Counted from the first letter of the stretch, positions 52,047 through 60,666 are shown. The stretch is 64,000 bases of DNA from Desulforamulus ruminis DSM 2154 (GCF_000215085.1 NC_015589.1:2740120-2804119); one strand, 5' to 3'. Translations and numbers: made by a program. Notes: generated by a model not told the origin, from the sequence alone.

Positions 52047-53905
52047 GCTTGATCGTCCCCCCTGCTAACAAAACAAATTCGCACGGTGCTTCCCTGCCCC
52101 GGTTTGCTTTTAATCTCGATCCTTCCTCCATGGGCCCGCACAATTTCATGGGCAATGGTCAACCCCAAACCGGTTCCTTTGGCCCGGGTGGTAAAGAAAG
52201 GATCAAACAACTTCTCGGTAATTTCTTCAGAAACCCCGCAGCCGGTATCCTCAATATCAATAAAAGTCATTTTTTCTTCGGCCAGATACCCGGTGGAAAC
52301 CCTTACCTCTCCTCCTTTGGGCATGGACTGTACCGCGTTGTAAAGAATGTTCATCAGCACTTGCTCCATTTGATCCGGGTCTATATGGACCTCGGTACTG
52401 TTTTCACCGGGAATAAAATGAAACTTAAACTGCTCGGGATGGGTCTCGGTAAAAAAGTTTAATATTTTACGGATAAAGGAATTGATCTGAACCGGTACCG
52501 GTGTGGTATGGGTTGGTTTGGAGAAGAACAGCAGCTTATTCACAATGGAATCCAGCCGCCGGACCTCCCGGTAAATAGTATTCAGGGACTCTGCCGTGGG
52601 CGCCTTGCTTTTCTGCCAGAATTGGATGTAGCCGCTGATGGAGGTTAACGGGTTTTTAATTTCATGGGCAACCCCTGCCACCAGTTTACCCAGGGAGGCC
52701 AACCGCTCTTGTCTTCTCATTTGTTCTTCTAACCGCTTCCGCAGTGTTACATCCCGGCAGCTTAAAACCGCCCCCACTACCCTCTTCCTGGTATCAAAGA
52801 GAATGGAGGTGCTGGCCAGCAGGTATACTTCCTTTGCTCCGGCCATGGAGGTCATGACATCTTTGGTCTCCCGGCCCTCCAGACAAGCGCTTAACATTTT
52901 GACAATGTCTGAATCAACCGGAAAGACCTCCGTATATTTTTGCTCCAGTACATTATCCGGCAGTTGAAATATTTCACGGGCCGTGGAACTTAAACTGACA
53001 ATTTTGCCCTTTAAATCCACCGCAATAATTCCGGCATCAATACTGGCCATGATGCTTTCATTGTAGTTCTGGGCACTCACCAGTCTGGAGGCCAGGTCGT
53101 TAATGGCTTTAGATATCTCCCCCAATTCCCCCATGGAAGGGGGGATATGATAAGTAAGGTCATTTTGTAATTTTTGCAGCCCCAATTTAATATTCGCCAC
53201 TGTATCCAGGTAATTCTTCAGCAAAAAGAACGTACTGCAAAGCCCCAGCATAAACCCAAAGAAAATAACGGTATAGGCAAAGCTCTCGGCCTGCAGGATC
53301 TCCTGGTTTATGCCCCCCAGACGTTCTCCGGCCCATACCACAGCCTGTACTTTATCCTCAGCCAGCAGAGGCGAAAAAATAACCAGCTTCTGGTTTCCCG
53401 GTGATCCCAAGACAATTTCCAGCGGTTTCCGGGTCCAGATCACTTTGTCAAAGGCATCCTTCCACTGGGCTTGCTCCGACCACTGGGTATCCTCGGAAAC
53501 ATCCACCAGTATGTCTTTAAAATCCATATAAGGCAGATGACCGTCCTGACCCATCTGAACCACCACGGCCTTAACATCCGGCGAGTAATACCCCAGTTCA
53601 ATCCCGGGGTACTTCTGAAATACCTTCATGGCCGCACCGGCCAGTTCCCTGTTTAAAGCTTTAATTTGTTCCGTACGGTTAGGGGCACTGGCCACGGTTT
53701 GTTTCTTCATGAGCAAAGAAATATCCGACGGCAGCAGTTGGGATAATTCAAGCACTGCTTGGGATAAATTTTCCCGTTGTTCATCCAAAACCACCGGTTT
53801 GGTGTGATTGGTCATATAATGCATGGCGCCGATAATTAAAATGGGCAGTATCATAAAAATAGCAATGAGAAAAATAAGTTGATTTTTAAATTTATTGATC
53901 ATCAT
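52043..53905 (-). CDS. Membrane sensor histidine kinase, AtoS/ZraS-like
   Basis: 620 residues. TM1 (about 9-29), extracytoplasmic sensor domain (30-205), TM2 (about 208-230), HAMP-like linker (231-280), PAS (285-395), HisKA with phosphoacceptor His in AGVAHEIKNPLT (about 415) and HATPase with NILYNAVQSMP, DTGCGVSE and GTGLGL. It is the cognate partner of the NtrC-class regulator (ATGA overlap, 52043-52046). AGGTGA precedes the two possible ATG starts (53905, 53902). The signal is unknown. Confidence 0.95.
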   Translation of the reverse strand: MMINKFKNQLIFLIAIFMILPILIIGAMHYMTNHTKPVVLDEQRENLSQAVLELSQLLPSDISLLMKKQTVASAPNRTEQIKALNRELAGAAMKVFQKYPGIELGYYSPDVKAVVVQMGQDGHLPYMDFKDILVDVSEDTQWSEQAQWKDAFDKVIWTRKPLEIVLGSPGNQKLVIFSPLLAEDKVQAVVWAGERLGGINQEILQAESFAYTVIFFGFMLGLCSTFFLLKNYLDTVANIKLGLQKLQNDLTYHIPPSMGELGEISKAINDLASRLVSAQNYNESIMASIDAGIIAVDLKGKIVSLSSTAREIFQLPDNVLEQKYTEVFPVDSDIVKMLSACLEGRETKDVMTSMAGAKEVYLLASTSILFDTRKRVVGAVLSCRDVTLRKRLEEQMRRQERLASLGKLVAGVAHEIKNPLTSISGYIQFWQKSKAPTAESLNTIYREVRRLDSIVNKLLFFSKPTHTTPVPVQINSFIRKILNFFTETHPEQFKFHFIPGENSTEVHIDPDQMEQVLMNILYNAVQSMPKGGEVRVSTGYLAEEKMTFIDIEDTGCGVSEEITEKLFDPFFTTRAKGTGLGLTIAHEIVRAHGGRIEIKSKPGQGSTVRICFVSRGDDQA

Positions 53906-54030
53906 CTCACCTGATTATTTTGGTTTGTACCTATCTTAGCATGTCAGCTTTTAATGTTCCATTAAAAAATCCTGGTCATTAGCTGGTGCTATTTGGGCAA
54001 AATAAACTTAAATTCAGGGAGGTGAAGCCA

Positions 54031-54252
54031 ATGACAACCATTGATCAATATCCTAAAGGAGAAATCCATGAACTGCCGGAAATTGAAAAAAATTTGCACC
54101 GGCCGGTTGGTCATCCCCAAGCCAGGGAAATTAAATCCCAGAAAGCCCAATTAAATAGTGTTCACCGCCACGGAACACAAAAAAGTGTCAAGATGGGTAT
54201 CGCCATTAAAACCGGCATGCGGGATATGAAGCACGATATTAACCGGGATTAA
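54031..54252 (+). CDS. Small hydrophilic protein, unrecognised
   Basis: 73 residues, charged, no Cys, no membrane segment; HRPVGHPQAREIKSQKAQ mid-protein and a Lys/Met/Asp-rich end (GMRDMKHDINRD). GGGAGGTGA just before the ATG at 54031 supports it and excludes the in-frame ATG at 53986. I know no family. It may be a spore or nucleoid-associated small protein, but this is a guess. Confidence 0.6.
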   Translation: MTTIDQYPKGEIHELPEIEKNLHRPVGHPQAREIKSQKAQLNSVHRHGTQKSVKMGIAIKTGMRDMKHDINRD

Positions 54253-54368
54253 TTTTTCTCGGTCCTGCGGTTCTGCGGCTAAAGAATCGGAAATAAACCC
54301 CTTGCAAAGTGAATGGCGGTTGCAAATAGGATGGTTCGTATTACGCAGCTCTTTTTCTAAAAAATAAC

Positions 54369-54477
54369 AAAAATAGAACACGGATGTTACGGATTCCCAC
54401 GGATCTCACGGATTTTTAAATCTTTATTTAAAATCCGCGTAAATCCGTATCATCCGTTCAATCCGTGTTCTATTTTT
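54369..54477. repeat. Dispersed CGGATT palindromic repeat, copy 3
   Basis: Arms AAAAATAGAACACGGAT (54369-54385) and ATCCGTGTTCTATTTTT (54461-54477) are perfectly complementary (17 bp). The interior units repeat CGGAT at ~10-base spacing. Like copy 2 it is followed by TTATTAGCCG and TTGGCGCG. Confidence 0.88.
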
Positions 54478-54536
54478 ATTAGCCGGTTCTTTGGCGCGCT
54501 TTTGAAAAATAGTTTTGCGACATTTATTTCAATGTT

Positions 54537-55391
54537 TTATAGACTGCTTTCTTCCTGATACTGCTGCACCTTTTGACCCGCCTTAACCGGGTACCGCTGC
54601 CACTGACATAGGACCAGGGTCCCCAGCAGCAAAAATACCGAGGTCATCACGATGGCTCCACCGGGAGCCAGGTTGATATAAAAGGAAGCGAACAGACCGA
54701 TCACCACCGCCATTTCCGATAGGATCACGGAAATGATCAGGGCCATGCGGAAGCTCTTCGCCAATCTCATGGCCGCTGCCACCGGCAGCACCAGCAGCGA
54801 AGAAACCAGTAAAATCCCCACCACCCGAATGGCAATGGCAATGGTCAGGGCCGTCAATACGGTAAAGGTAACGGTAATGGGCTTTATCGCTATACCGCTC
54901 ATGCGGGCAGACTCTTCATCAAAGGAAATATAAAAAAGCTCTTTTTTTAACAGCAAAATCACACCCAGGATAAAAAATCCCATGATCATCACGATTTGCA
55001 GGTCCTTCACATTGATGGCCACAATACTGCCAAAAAGATAACTCATAAAATTAGCACTGTACCCTTTGCCTAAATCCAGCAAGATGGCCCCCAGGGCAAC
55101 CCCGGTGGATAAAATAATGGCAATGGATATTTCGGAATAATTTTTAAAGGCATCTCTTAATTTTTCGATGGCCAAGGCACCGGCAACAGCAAAAGCCGAA
55201 GCGCTTAAAATGGGATGTATCCCTGTCATTAGGCCTGCTGCAATCCCTGATAGACAGACATGGGACAGTGCGTCCGAGATCATGGACATCCTTCTCAGGG
55301 TTACAAACAGACCCACCGTGGGACAAATGAGGCCAACGATGATTCCGGCTAAAAAGGCCCGGTGCATAAACTCATACTGAAAGATTTCCAT
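54537..55391 (-). CDS. znuB: Zinc ABC transporter permease
   Basis: 284 residues, about eight TMs, ABC-3 family. SDALSHVCLSGIAAG and the final transmembrane block with the Gly/Pro-rich IRVVGILLVSSLLVLPVAAA are typical of ZnuB/TroC. It starts at the ATG 55391 (GGGAGTT upstream), 14 bases after znuC. The frame stays open upstream into znuC but without a matching ribosome site. No substrate-binding ZnuA gene lies next to it. Confidence 0.9.
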   Translation of the reverse strand: MEIFQYEFMHRAFLAGIIVGLICPTVGLFVTLRRMSMISDALSHVCLSGIAAGLMTGIHPILSASAFAVAGALAIEKLRDAFKNYSEISIAIILSTGVALGAILLDLGKGYSANFMSYLFGSIVAINVKDLQIVMIMGFFILGVILLLKKELFYISFDEESARMSGIAIKPITVTFTVLTALTIAIAIRVVGILLVSSLLVLPVAAAMRLAKSFRMALIISVILSEMAVVIGLFASFYINLAPGGAIVMTSVFLLLGTLVLCQWQRYPVKAGQKVQQYQEESSL

Positions 55392-55405
55392 CTTTAACTC
55401 CCGTT

Positions 55406-56149
55406 TTATTTGGCATAATTTAATTCCAAACCTTTGACGCAGTTTTGCTGCTGAAGTTGAGGAGAGGTATAGGAATGACAACTGCAATCACAGGGTTGTC
55501 CGTTCAAATACAATTGGCGTGTGATCAGCGAGGACAACTCCTCCAGTTCATGGGAAACAATCAGCAGGGTCAGGCCTTGTTCCCGATTCAGGCTCCGCAG
55601 AAGATCACAAAAAGCGGCCACAGCAGCCGCATCGATTCCTACGGTTGGCTCATCCAAAACCAGCATGACCGGTTCCGCCACCAGGGCCCTGGCAATAAAC
55701 ACCCTCTGTTGCTGCCCACCGGACAAGCAGCCCACCGGTTGGTTTTGATATTCTTTTAAACCCAACATTTCCAATGTCCGATCCACTACAGCATAGTCCG
55801 TCCTCAATAACGGCCTGAACAAGCCCCGGCCGGCAACCCGACCGGAGGCAACCACTTCCCTCAGTGTGGCCGGAAAGTCGTTATTAAAATGGGTCGCCCG
55901 TTGGGAAACATAACCGACCCGATGCCGCCGCCTCAAACGATGGGCCTCTTCACCTAAAATATATACCCTGCCCCCTTGAGGCTTTAACTGCCCCAAGATA
56001 AGTTTTAGCAGGGTGGTTTTCCCGGCTCCGTTGGGACCTACCAGGCCCACCGCCTCACCCGGTTCAATGGCCAGGCTAATGTTGTTTAATACCGGGTGGC
56101 ACCCGTAAGAAAAACTTACCTTTTCCAATGCTACAATGGATTTTTTCAT
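55406..56149 (-). CDS. znuC: Zinc ABC transporter ATPase
   Basis: 247 residues: Walker A GPNGAGKTT, Q-loop YVSQRAT, signature LSGGQQQR, Walker B LVLDEPTVGID, H-loop SHELEEL. A C-terminal Cys/Gln tail (CDCSCHSY) is unusual and may bind metal. The ATG at 56149 has GGGAGTTTGG. It lies between zur and znuB in one operon. Confidence 0.92.
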   Translation of the reverse strand: MKKSIVALEKVSFSYGCHPVLNNISLAIEPGEAVGLVGPNGAGKTTLLKLILGQLKPQGGRVYILGEEAHRLRRRHRVGYVSQRATHFNNDFPATLREVVASGRVAGRGLFRPLLRTDYAVVDRTLEMLGLKEYQNQPVGCLSGGQQQRVFIARALVAEPVMLVLDEPTVGIDAAAVAAFCDLLRSLNREQGLTLLIVSHELEELSSLITRQLYLNGQPCDCSCHSYTSPQLQQQNCVKGLELNYAK

Positions 56150-56184
56150 AAACCAAACTCCCGTTTTCAATGGCCTTAGAGGAC

Positions 56185-56610
56185 TTATTCCATACAGTTT
56201 GCACAAATACCAAAAATTTCAAAACTATGTTTTTCCATTTTAAAGTTTTTTACTGCCTTTTGATCTAAATATTTCAAAGGACAAAAGTCAATCTCCTGGG
56301 ATTCACCACACTTGGTGCAGATCAGATGATGGTGGTGGTGATGTCCGGCTTTGTTCATCTCAAATAAGTTTTTCCGGTCTCCAAAGTTTAACTCCGTCAA
56401 AATCCCCAGTTCCTGCAACACGGCTAAATTTCTGTAAACCGTATCCAAACTCATGCTGGGAAACTTTTTAACAATTTGATTATAAATATCCTCGGCACTT
56501 AGATGCTTCTCCTGACTTTCCAAAAAGGTCCTTAGCAGCTCTTGTCTCTGGGGCGTTATTTTATAACCCTTGGCTTGGAGCTGGTTAAGGAAATACATTT
56601 CACCGGTCAA
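56185..56610 (-). CDS. zur: Fur-family regulator, zinc-type (Zur)
   Basis: 141 residues. Winged helix (about 1-80: KITPQRQELLRTFLES; SLDTVYRNLAVLQELGILTEL) and dimerisation domain with HHHHHHLICTKCG and final CANC, the structural zinc site. The gene order zur-znuC-znuB and the Zur-like box upstream favour Zur over PerR or Fur. The TTG at 56610 follows AGGAGGG at 7 bases; a later ATG at 56598 is possible. Confidence 0.87.
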   Translation of the reverse strand: MTGEMYFLNQLQAKGYKITPQRQELLRTFLESQEKHLSAEDIYNQIVKKFPSMSLDTVYRNLAVLQELGILTELNFGDRKNLFEMNKAGHHHHHHLICTKCGESQEIDFCPLKYLDQKAVKNFKMEKHSFEIFGICANCME

Positions 56611-56627
56611 GGGTGTTCCCTCCTAAT

Positions 56628-56642
56628 TCGTAATTATTACTA
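56628..56642. promoter_or_regulatory. Zur box upstream of zur-znuCB
   Basis: TCGTAATTATTACTA matches TCGTAATNATTACGA, the Bacillus Zur consensus, at all but one position. It lies 17 bases before the zur start, over the likely promoter/leader, so the operon is probably self-repressed when zinc is plentiful. Confidence 0.7.
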
Positions 56643-56741
56643 TTAAAATTATACTACTAATATACCATTTCCTCAAGAATATGTACTTGGGTCCAGTTTT
56701 TATCTATTCAGAAATATTCAAATTGCTTTTCTAAAAAAACA

Positions 56742-56758
56742 GGAACCCCTGGGGTTCC
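56742..56758 (-). terminator. Terminator of the BON gene
   Basis: GGAACCCC around a central T with GGGGTTCC; read leftward it is followed by TGTTTTTTTAG. Confidence 0.85.
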
Positions 56759-56764
56759 CGTTAA

Positions 56765-57304
56765 CTACATCAGTGTATTTTCAATATCCAGCCCGTCTTT
56801 TACATCCTTTTCTTCACGGTCATTGTTGACCTGACTATGAAAAATCTCTTTCAGAGAAGCATCTTCCTCTTCAACCATCTGCACTTGATTAATTACGTCC
56901 CTGACTCCCCGGGCTCTGGTTGCCGCTTCCATGGCATTCTGTATTTCCTCCGAGTTATTGGCCCGTCCCCGCAGGAATACCGTTCCACCTACGGTTTCGG
57001 CCCCGATATGCTTTAAATTTACATTCCCATGGGCCATTTCCTGATAAACTTCCGCCGTGACCTCACCATCATTAATCTGACCGTCCGTGCTGATGGTTAC
57101 CCCGTTTTCAATGCTTTTAATTCCGGAAACCCGAGATACCAATTCCTGCAGTTGTCTTCTTTCGTGAAGCGTATCCACCATTCCCGACAGATGTACTTCT
57201 CCCTTTTGCACCAGAGTTTTAATCCCATAATCTTTTAATCCGTTGGTCTGATCAATCAAGGCCTGAACCTGTGCCTTTAATTCCTGGTCCTGCTGTTTAG
57301 ACAT
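56765..57304 (-). CDS. Double BON-domain protein
   Basis: 179 residues with two BON domains (about 5-75 and 82-145; VHLSGMVDTLHERRQLQELV and VFLRGRANNSEEIQNA) and a charged C-terminal tail. BON domains usually bind phospholipid and sit at membranes or on secreted proteins. There is no signal peptide here, so a cytoplasmic face is likely. GAAGGAGATG precedes the ATG. Confidence 0.87.
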   Translation of the reverse strand: MSKQQDQELKAQVQALIDQTNGLKDYGIKTLVQKGEVHLSGMVDTLHERRQLQELVSRVSGIKSIENGVTISTDGQINDGEVTAEVYQEMAHGNVNLKHIGAETVGGTVFLRGRANNSEEIQNAMEAATRARGVRDVINQVQMVEEEDASLKEIFHSQVNNDREEKDVKDGLDIENTLM

Positions 57305-57378
57305 CTTTTCATCTCCTTCGGGGCTAAGTTAATTTTTATTATTCCCCTAAAAGAAGATCAATCACTATAAAAATAAAA

Positions 57379-57879
57379 TTAAAAATGTTCTTCAGCAATA
57401 TCCTGCAATATCTGGCGGGTCAATTTTTCTTCGGAAATCACTTTAATAGAATGTTGGGTCAACAGGGCAGCGGTAACGCCCATCCCTGGCACCAGAGTGC
57501 GCCGGTCCGCTGCGTGATCTTCTAAAGTCCGATTATAGATCTTTGAACTTCCGCAGGAGGGACTTCGCTCTTTTAGAATGGCCAGTTGTATACCGGCTTC
57601 CAGGGCCATCTCCAGCACCTTTTGCGCTCCCCTAACAAACAGATCCGTTACATCCTGGCCGTCTTCCGACAGGCACCGGCTTGTACCCGCCAGAACCGCA
57701 AACCCGTCTTCTGTTTCGATGTCCACCGGTTCCCTGGGCGTGCCCATCCCCCCCAGTTCCTCCGGGCATAAGGCAATGGCCTTGCCCCTTTCAACCAGCC
57801 CGGCAATTTCCTCCACCCGGTTATCACCACCGTGATATTTGCATTTTACACCGGCCAAACAAGCACTCACCAAGATCAT
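57379..57879 (-). CDS. DUF523-family protein
   Basis: 166 residues. It starts MILVSACLAGVKCKYHGG; the Cys residues in SACLAG, CPEELGG and ERSPSCGSSKIYN are the DUF523 signature. The function is unknown; the Cys pattern suggests metal or thiol chemistry. The ATG at 57879 has GGGGG at 7-base spacing, which excludes the longer frame from 57909. Monocistronic. Confidence 0.87.
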   Translation of the reverse strand: MILVSACLAGVKCKYHGGDNRVEEIAGLVERGKAIALCPEELGGMGTPREPVDIETEDGFAVLAGTSRCLSEDGQDVTDLFVRGAQKVLEMALEAGIQLAILKERSPSCGSSKIYNRTLEDHAADRRTLVPGMGVTAALLTQHSIKVISEEKLTRQILQDIAEEHF

Positions 57880-57944
57880 GGTTTTCCCCCGCTTCTTGAA
57901 TAACCCCATTTTAACACAAAAACCGGGCCATTGTAGGCATAAAA

Positions 57945-57972
57945 AAGCAGCCGGAAGTTATCCCGGCTGCTT
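57945..57972 (-). terminator. Terminator of the CDF gene
   Basis: AAGCAGCCGG (57945-57954) pairs with CCGGCTGCTT (57963-57972); read leftward it is followed by TTTT. Confidence 0.9.
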
Positions 57973-57977
57973 GAAAC

Positions 57978-58940
57978 TTATGGTAAGACAGGCTTACCGG
58001 CCCAGTCTTTCATATGATTATCACTGATGATGCTCACCAAAGCATGAGCCACTTCTTCAAACTGTTCCTTTAACAACCTTGAAACCCTCTGATTGATACG
58101 ATCACACTCCGTCAGGCAGAGCCGCTCATTGGCCTCAATAATCAGCTCCACCAGATACTTCTTAGGACCAATGCACATGGATCGTATGCTGTGAACATCC
58201 TTAACCCCCTCCAGAGCTAAGACATAATCCCCCACCTGCCGTATTAAGGCCGGATCAGCCGCTTCACCCAAGATTGCAGCAACATTTTCCCTGGCCGTAG
58301 CCAAGCCGATCAACAAAAGCATCATGCCAATTAAAATAGAAGCCAGTCCGTCAAAAAGAATATTTCCCGTTAAAACCGATAAAATAATGGCGCTGCCCGC
58401 CAGAATCAGCCCCATTAAGGCCGCTGTATCCTCTAAAAAGATAAAGCGCGTGGCCGGAGTAGCTTTGGCCAGTACAGAAAATACCCGCCAAAACATGCTT
58501 ATTCCCCTTGCCGATTCTCCACTTTCCTGCATGATCGCCTTTACCGCCATATACATGGAGTAACATTCAAACAAAATACTGATGCCAACGATGCCTAAAT
58601 TAAGACCAATATATTTCAAATGTTCAGGATGAATTATTTTTTCAATTCCTCCGTAGATAGATAAGGCTCCACCAATAAATAACATGCCCAGGCTGGCAAT
58701 AAAACTCCAAAAAAAGACCCTCTTGCCATGTCCGAACTGATAACGATCATCCACCGGACGTTGAGATTGCCTGATGCCGATCAAAAGAAAAAAGCCGTTG
58801 GCCCAATCCCCCACCGAGTGCTTAAACTCAGCCATCATGGAAGCACTGCCGCTGAGAATCGCCCCGCCCAATTTCATCAGCATGATCACACCGTTGGCCA
58901 AAAGGGCCGCTTTAATTGCCGCTTCACTGCTGTGGGCCAT
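57978..58940 (-). CDS. Cation diffusion facilitator (CDF) family transporter
   Basis: 320 residues: six TMs (about 12-235) and a C-terminal cytoplasmic domain (240-310). The metal site in TM2 is AEFKHSVGD (H-x-x-x-D). In TM5 the usual H/D-x-x-x-D is EDTAALMG, close to the ZnT9-like subgroup, so one ligand differs and metal specificity is uncertain. The ATG at 58940 follows GGGGTGGAG; an in-frame ATG at 58958 is less well placed. Confidence 0.87.
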   Translation of the reverse strand: MAHSSEAAIKAALLANGVIMLMKLGGAILSGSASMMAEFKHSVGDWANGFFLLIGIRQSQRPVDDRYQFGHGKRVFFWSFIASLGMLFIGGALSIYGGIEKIIHPEHLKYIGLNLGIVGISILFECYSMYMAVKAIMQESGESARGISMFWRVFSVLAKATPATRFIFLEDTAALMGLILAGSAIILSVLTGNILFDGLASILIGMMLLLIGLATARENVAAILGEAADPALIRQVGDYVLALEGVKDVHSIRSMCIGPKKYLVELIIEANERLCLTECDRINQRVSRLLKEQFEEVAHALVSIISDNHMKDWAGKPVLP

Positions 58941-59040
58941 TACTCCACCCCTTGTCATAAATTTTTAATCCTATTACGGCCTTTGATTGTCCGGCATATT
59001 TATTTTAACTTGTTGCGCCCGGGAGAATTCATCTTTTCTA

Positions 59041-59276
59041 AAAACAATATCCCCGGGGTCATCCATACCCCGGGGATTAACATGCTACCCGCTTAGCCGT
59101 CCGCCTGGTGTTTTTAATACCTGCTTCTCACAGGTGGGTGCCCTCTAAACCCTTTCTACCTTCCACTCTCCGGCGGCCTGGTATACACGGTTTAAGCGAA
59201 GCTCCCTTAAAACACACTGTGGTTTAAAAATCAACAAGCAACGCACAAAGCAGGAACTGATTTTTTTCTGCTGGCC
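59041..59276 (-). ncRNA. Candidate 6S RNA (ssrS-like)
   Basis: A ~235-nt untranslated transcript predicted from strong signals: a sigma-A promoter (59283-59311) directly after the stop of the upstream gene, no ORF, and a terminator at its end (ATCCCCGGGGT / ACCCCGGGGAT, 59049-59077, then TTGTTTTT). The two ends can form a long interrupted closing stem (for example TTGTTGATTTTTAA with TTAAAAACACC). The 3' part has GAGGGCACCCACCT and a small hairpin ACCTG / CAGGT, as I recall in Gram-positive 6S RNAs. 6S would bind the sigma-A holoenzyme. I give moderate confidence because the fold is by eye. Confidence 0.5.
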
Positions 59277-59282
59277 AAAAGT

Positions 59283-59311
59283 ATCATAACAAAAAGTCCA
59301 GTTCGCTACAA
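59283..59311 (-). promoter_or_regulatory. Sigma-A promoter of the candidate 6S RNA
   Basis: Read leftward: TTGTAG (59311-59306), 17-base spacer, TATGAT (59288-59283). Near-consensus; the predicted start is at G 59276. Confidence 0.75.
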
Positions 59312-59314
59312 GAG

Positions 59315-59500
59315 TTAATTTTTTTCTTCCAGATGCATTAATTGTCTGATTTGCCAGTAATGCAGCCTTTGCAAGGTTTTAATCTTTTTAGTAATTTCCT
59401 TTTTTTCAGTCTCACAAGAACTGATTTTTAATTGATACATTAATTCAAAGATCTCCAGCCGGGTTTGAAACATTGCTTCTTTTAGTTCCAGAGCATTCAT
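59315..59500 (-). CDS. Small helical protein, unrecognised
   Basis: 61 residues, mostly a predicted alpha-helical coil (LELKEAMFQTRLEIFELMYQ and EKKEITKKIKTLQRLH). One Cys. GGAG is about 10 bases before the ATG. The stop lies four bases before the 6S promoter. No family known to me. Confidence 0.62.
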   Translation of the reverse strand: MNALELKEAMFQTRLEIFELMYQLKISSCETEKKEITKKIKTLQRLHYWQIRQLMHLEEKN

Positions 59501-59687
59501 TGATCCACTACTCCATTGCTATTAAATACAGGTGCTAAAAATAATATTGCTTATTATCATACCATTTTGGCGATATACTTTTTATTACTTTTTGCAACAT
59601 TTTTAGATTTAAAGCAAAACCATGGAATAAGGTGTTGCATTGTCCAAAATTTGGGGTTAACATAATTAAAAACGGAGTGTAATCATC

Positions 59688-60077
59688 ATGAGGAATTGTC
59701 CCCATGCAACCGGCGTCTGTGCTTGTGATGCCTTGAGAAGCAGCGGTTTTGCCCGTACTTCCGTATCGGTGCCTGAAAACTGGTGGAATAAGTATTGTGT
59801 CTCCGGCAGGTACTCTCAGTGCCCAAATCTTAAAGCAGCTCAGGACATGAAAGAAGAAAGGCGGCGCAGCACCGGAGCAAGGTTGGGCGAGAAGGAAAAT
59901 TCCAAAGCCGCACCTAATTTAAATGCCTTAAAATTTAAACAGACGAAAAATAATAAAACTACCGCAGTCCATTCCCATGGCGGGGAGGCACCCCATTTCT
60001 GTGAAAAACCCTGGCGCTCTTCCGGTCTACGTTTTCGCATCATACGCTCATTATTTTATTTAAAACCCTGGAAATAA
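59688..60077 (+). CDS. Cys-containing small basic protein, unrecognised
   Basis: 129 residues. The N-terminal 50 residues carry six Cys (CPHATGVCACDA, then WWNKYCVSGRYSQCPN), which could bind a metal or an iron-sulfur cluster. The middle is Lys/Arg/Asn-rich and probably disordered, the end basic. GGAGTG precedes the ATG and a good terminator follows, so it is a real gene. The function is unknown. Confidence 0.65.
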   Translation: MRNCPHATGVCACDALRSSGFARTSVSVPENWWNKYCVSGRYSQCPNLKAAQDMKEERRRSTGARLGEKENSKAAPNLNALKFKQTKNNKTTAVHSHGGEAPHFCEKPWRSSGLRFRIIRSLFYLKPWK

Positions 60078-60085
60078 AGCAGTAA

Positions 60086-60133
60086 AAACCTGGCTGCCTC
60101 CTGCCTGATAAGGTTGAGGAAGCCAGGTTTTTT
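60086..60133. terminator. Bidirectional terminator
   Basis: AAACCTGGCTGCCTC (60086-60100) pairs with GAGGAAGCCAGGTTT (60116-60130) with one mismatch, then TTT; an A tract precedes it. Between convergent genes. Confidence 0.88.
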
Positions 60134-60153
60134 ACTGCTTCTTTGGTGGCCTG

Positions 60154-60471
60154 CTAATATTTGTTCTTCTTTTGGCTTTCTTTAATCATTTCTTCCACTT
60201 CTTCGGCGCCTTCCTGGTAAAACTTTTCTTCATCCGGGGCCAGTTCTTTTAACAATCTTAAAAATTCGCCGGCATGGACCCGTTCCTCATCAGCAATATC
60301 TTTGAGTACTTCTTGGGTTAAGGTGTGGTCGGTGGATTCGGCCAACTGCATGTAAAGCTGCACCGCTTCATACTCCGCAGCCACTAAGAACCTTATGGCC
60401 CGGATTAATTCCCCTTGGGTCAGCTTTTGTTTGGCCGCAAAGCCCGCAAAGGGATTGCCAAAATCAGGCAT
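60154..60471 (-). CDS. Encapsulated-ferritin-like (EncFtn) protein
   Basis: 105 residues. Two helices with the ferritin-like ligands: RAIRFLVAAEYEAVQLY and ADEERVHAGEF (E-E-x-x-H), followed by a short acidic third helix. Length and pattern match EncFtn, which forms an open decameric ring with ferroxidase activity and is normally housed in an encapsulin shell. No encapsulin gene is adjacent, and the C-terminal tail (SQKKNKY) lacks an obvious targeting peptide. It could also be a stand-alone rubrerythrin-like protein. Confidence 0.78.
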   Translation of the reverse strand: MPDFGNPFAGFAAKQKLTQGELIRAIRFLVAAEYEAVQLYMQLAESTDHTLTQEVLKDIADEERVHAGEFLRLLKELAPDEEKFYQEGAEEVEEMIKESQKKNKY

Positions 60472-60666
60472 GACGAAACAACTCCCCTCTGAATTGATCT
60501 GAAACTAATTCTTTAGCCTAGGCTATGACTTTACAGATCAAATGGATACTGAAACTGTTACTAAGATTCCACTTATCAATGGTTATTAAACATTAAAACT
60601 GTAAAAAATTGCATCCCTATTTTCGCTTCTGCCATTGCCCCCCCAAATCTTCCACGTATGATTGGT
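60472..60666. other. Region between the EncFtn-like gene and the PAS pseudogene
   Basis: No gene seen. It should hold the leftward EncFtn promoter. It includes the out-of-frame continuation of the neighbouring pseudogene. Confidence 0.35.
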
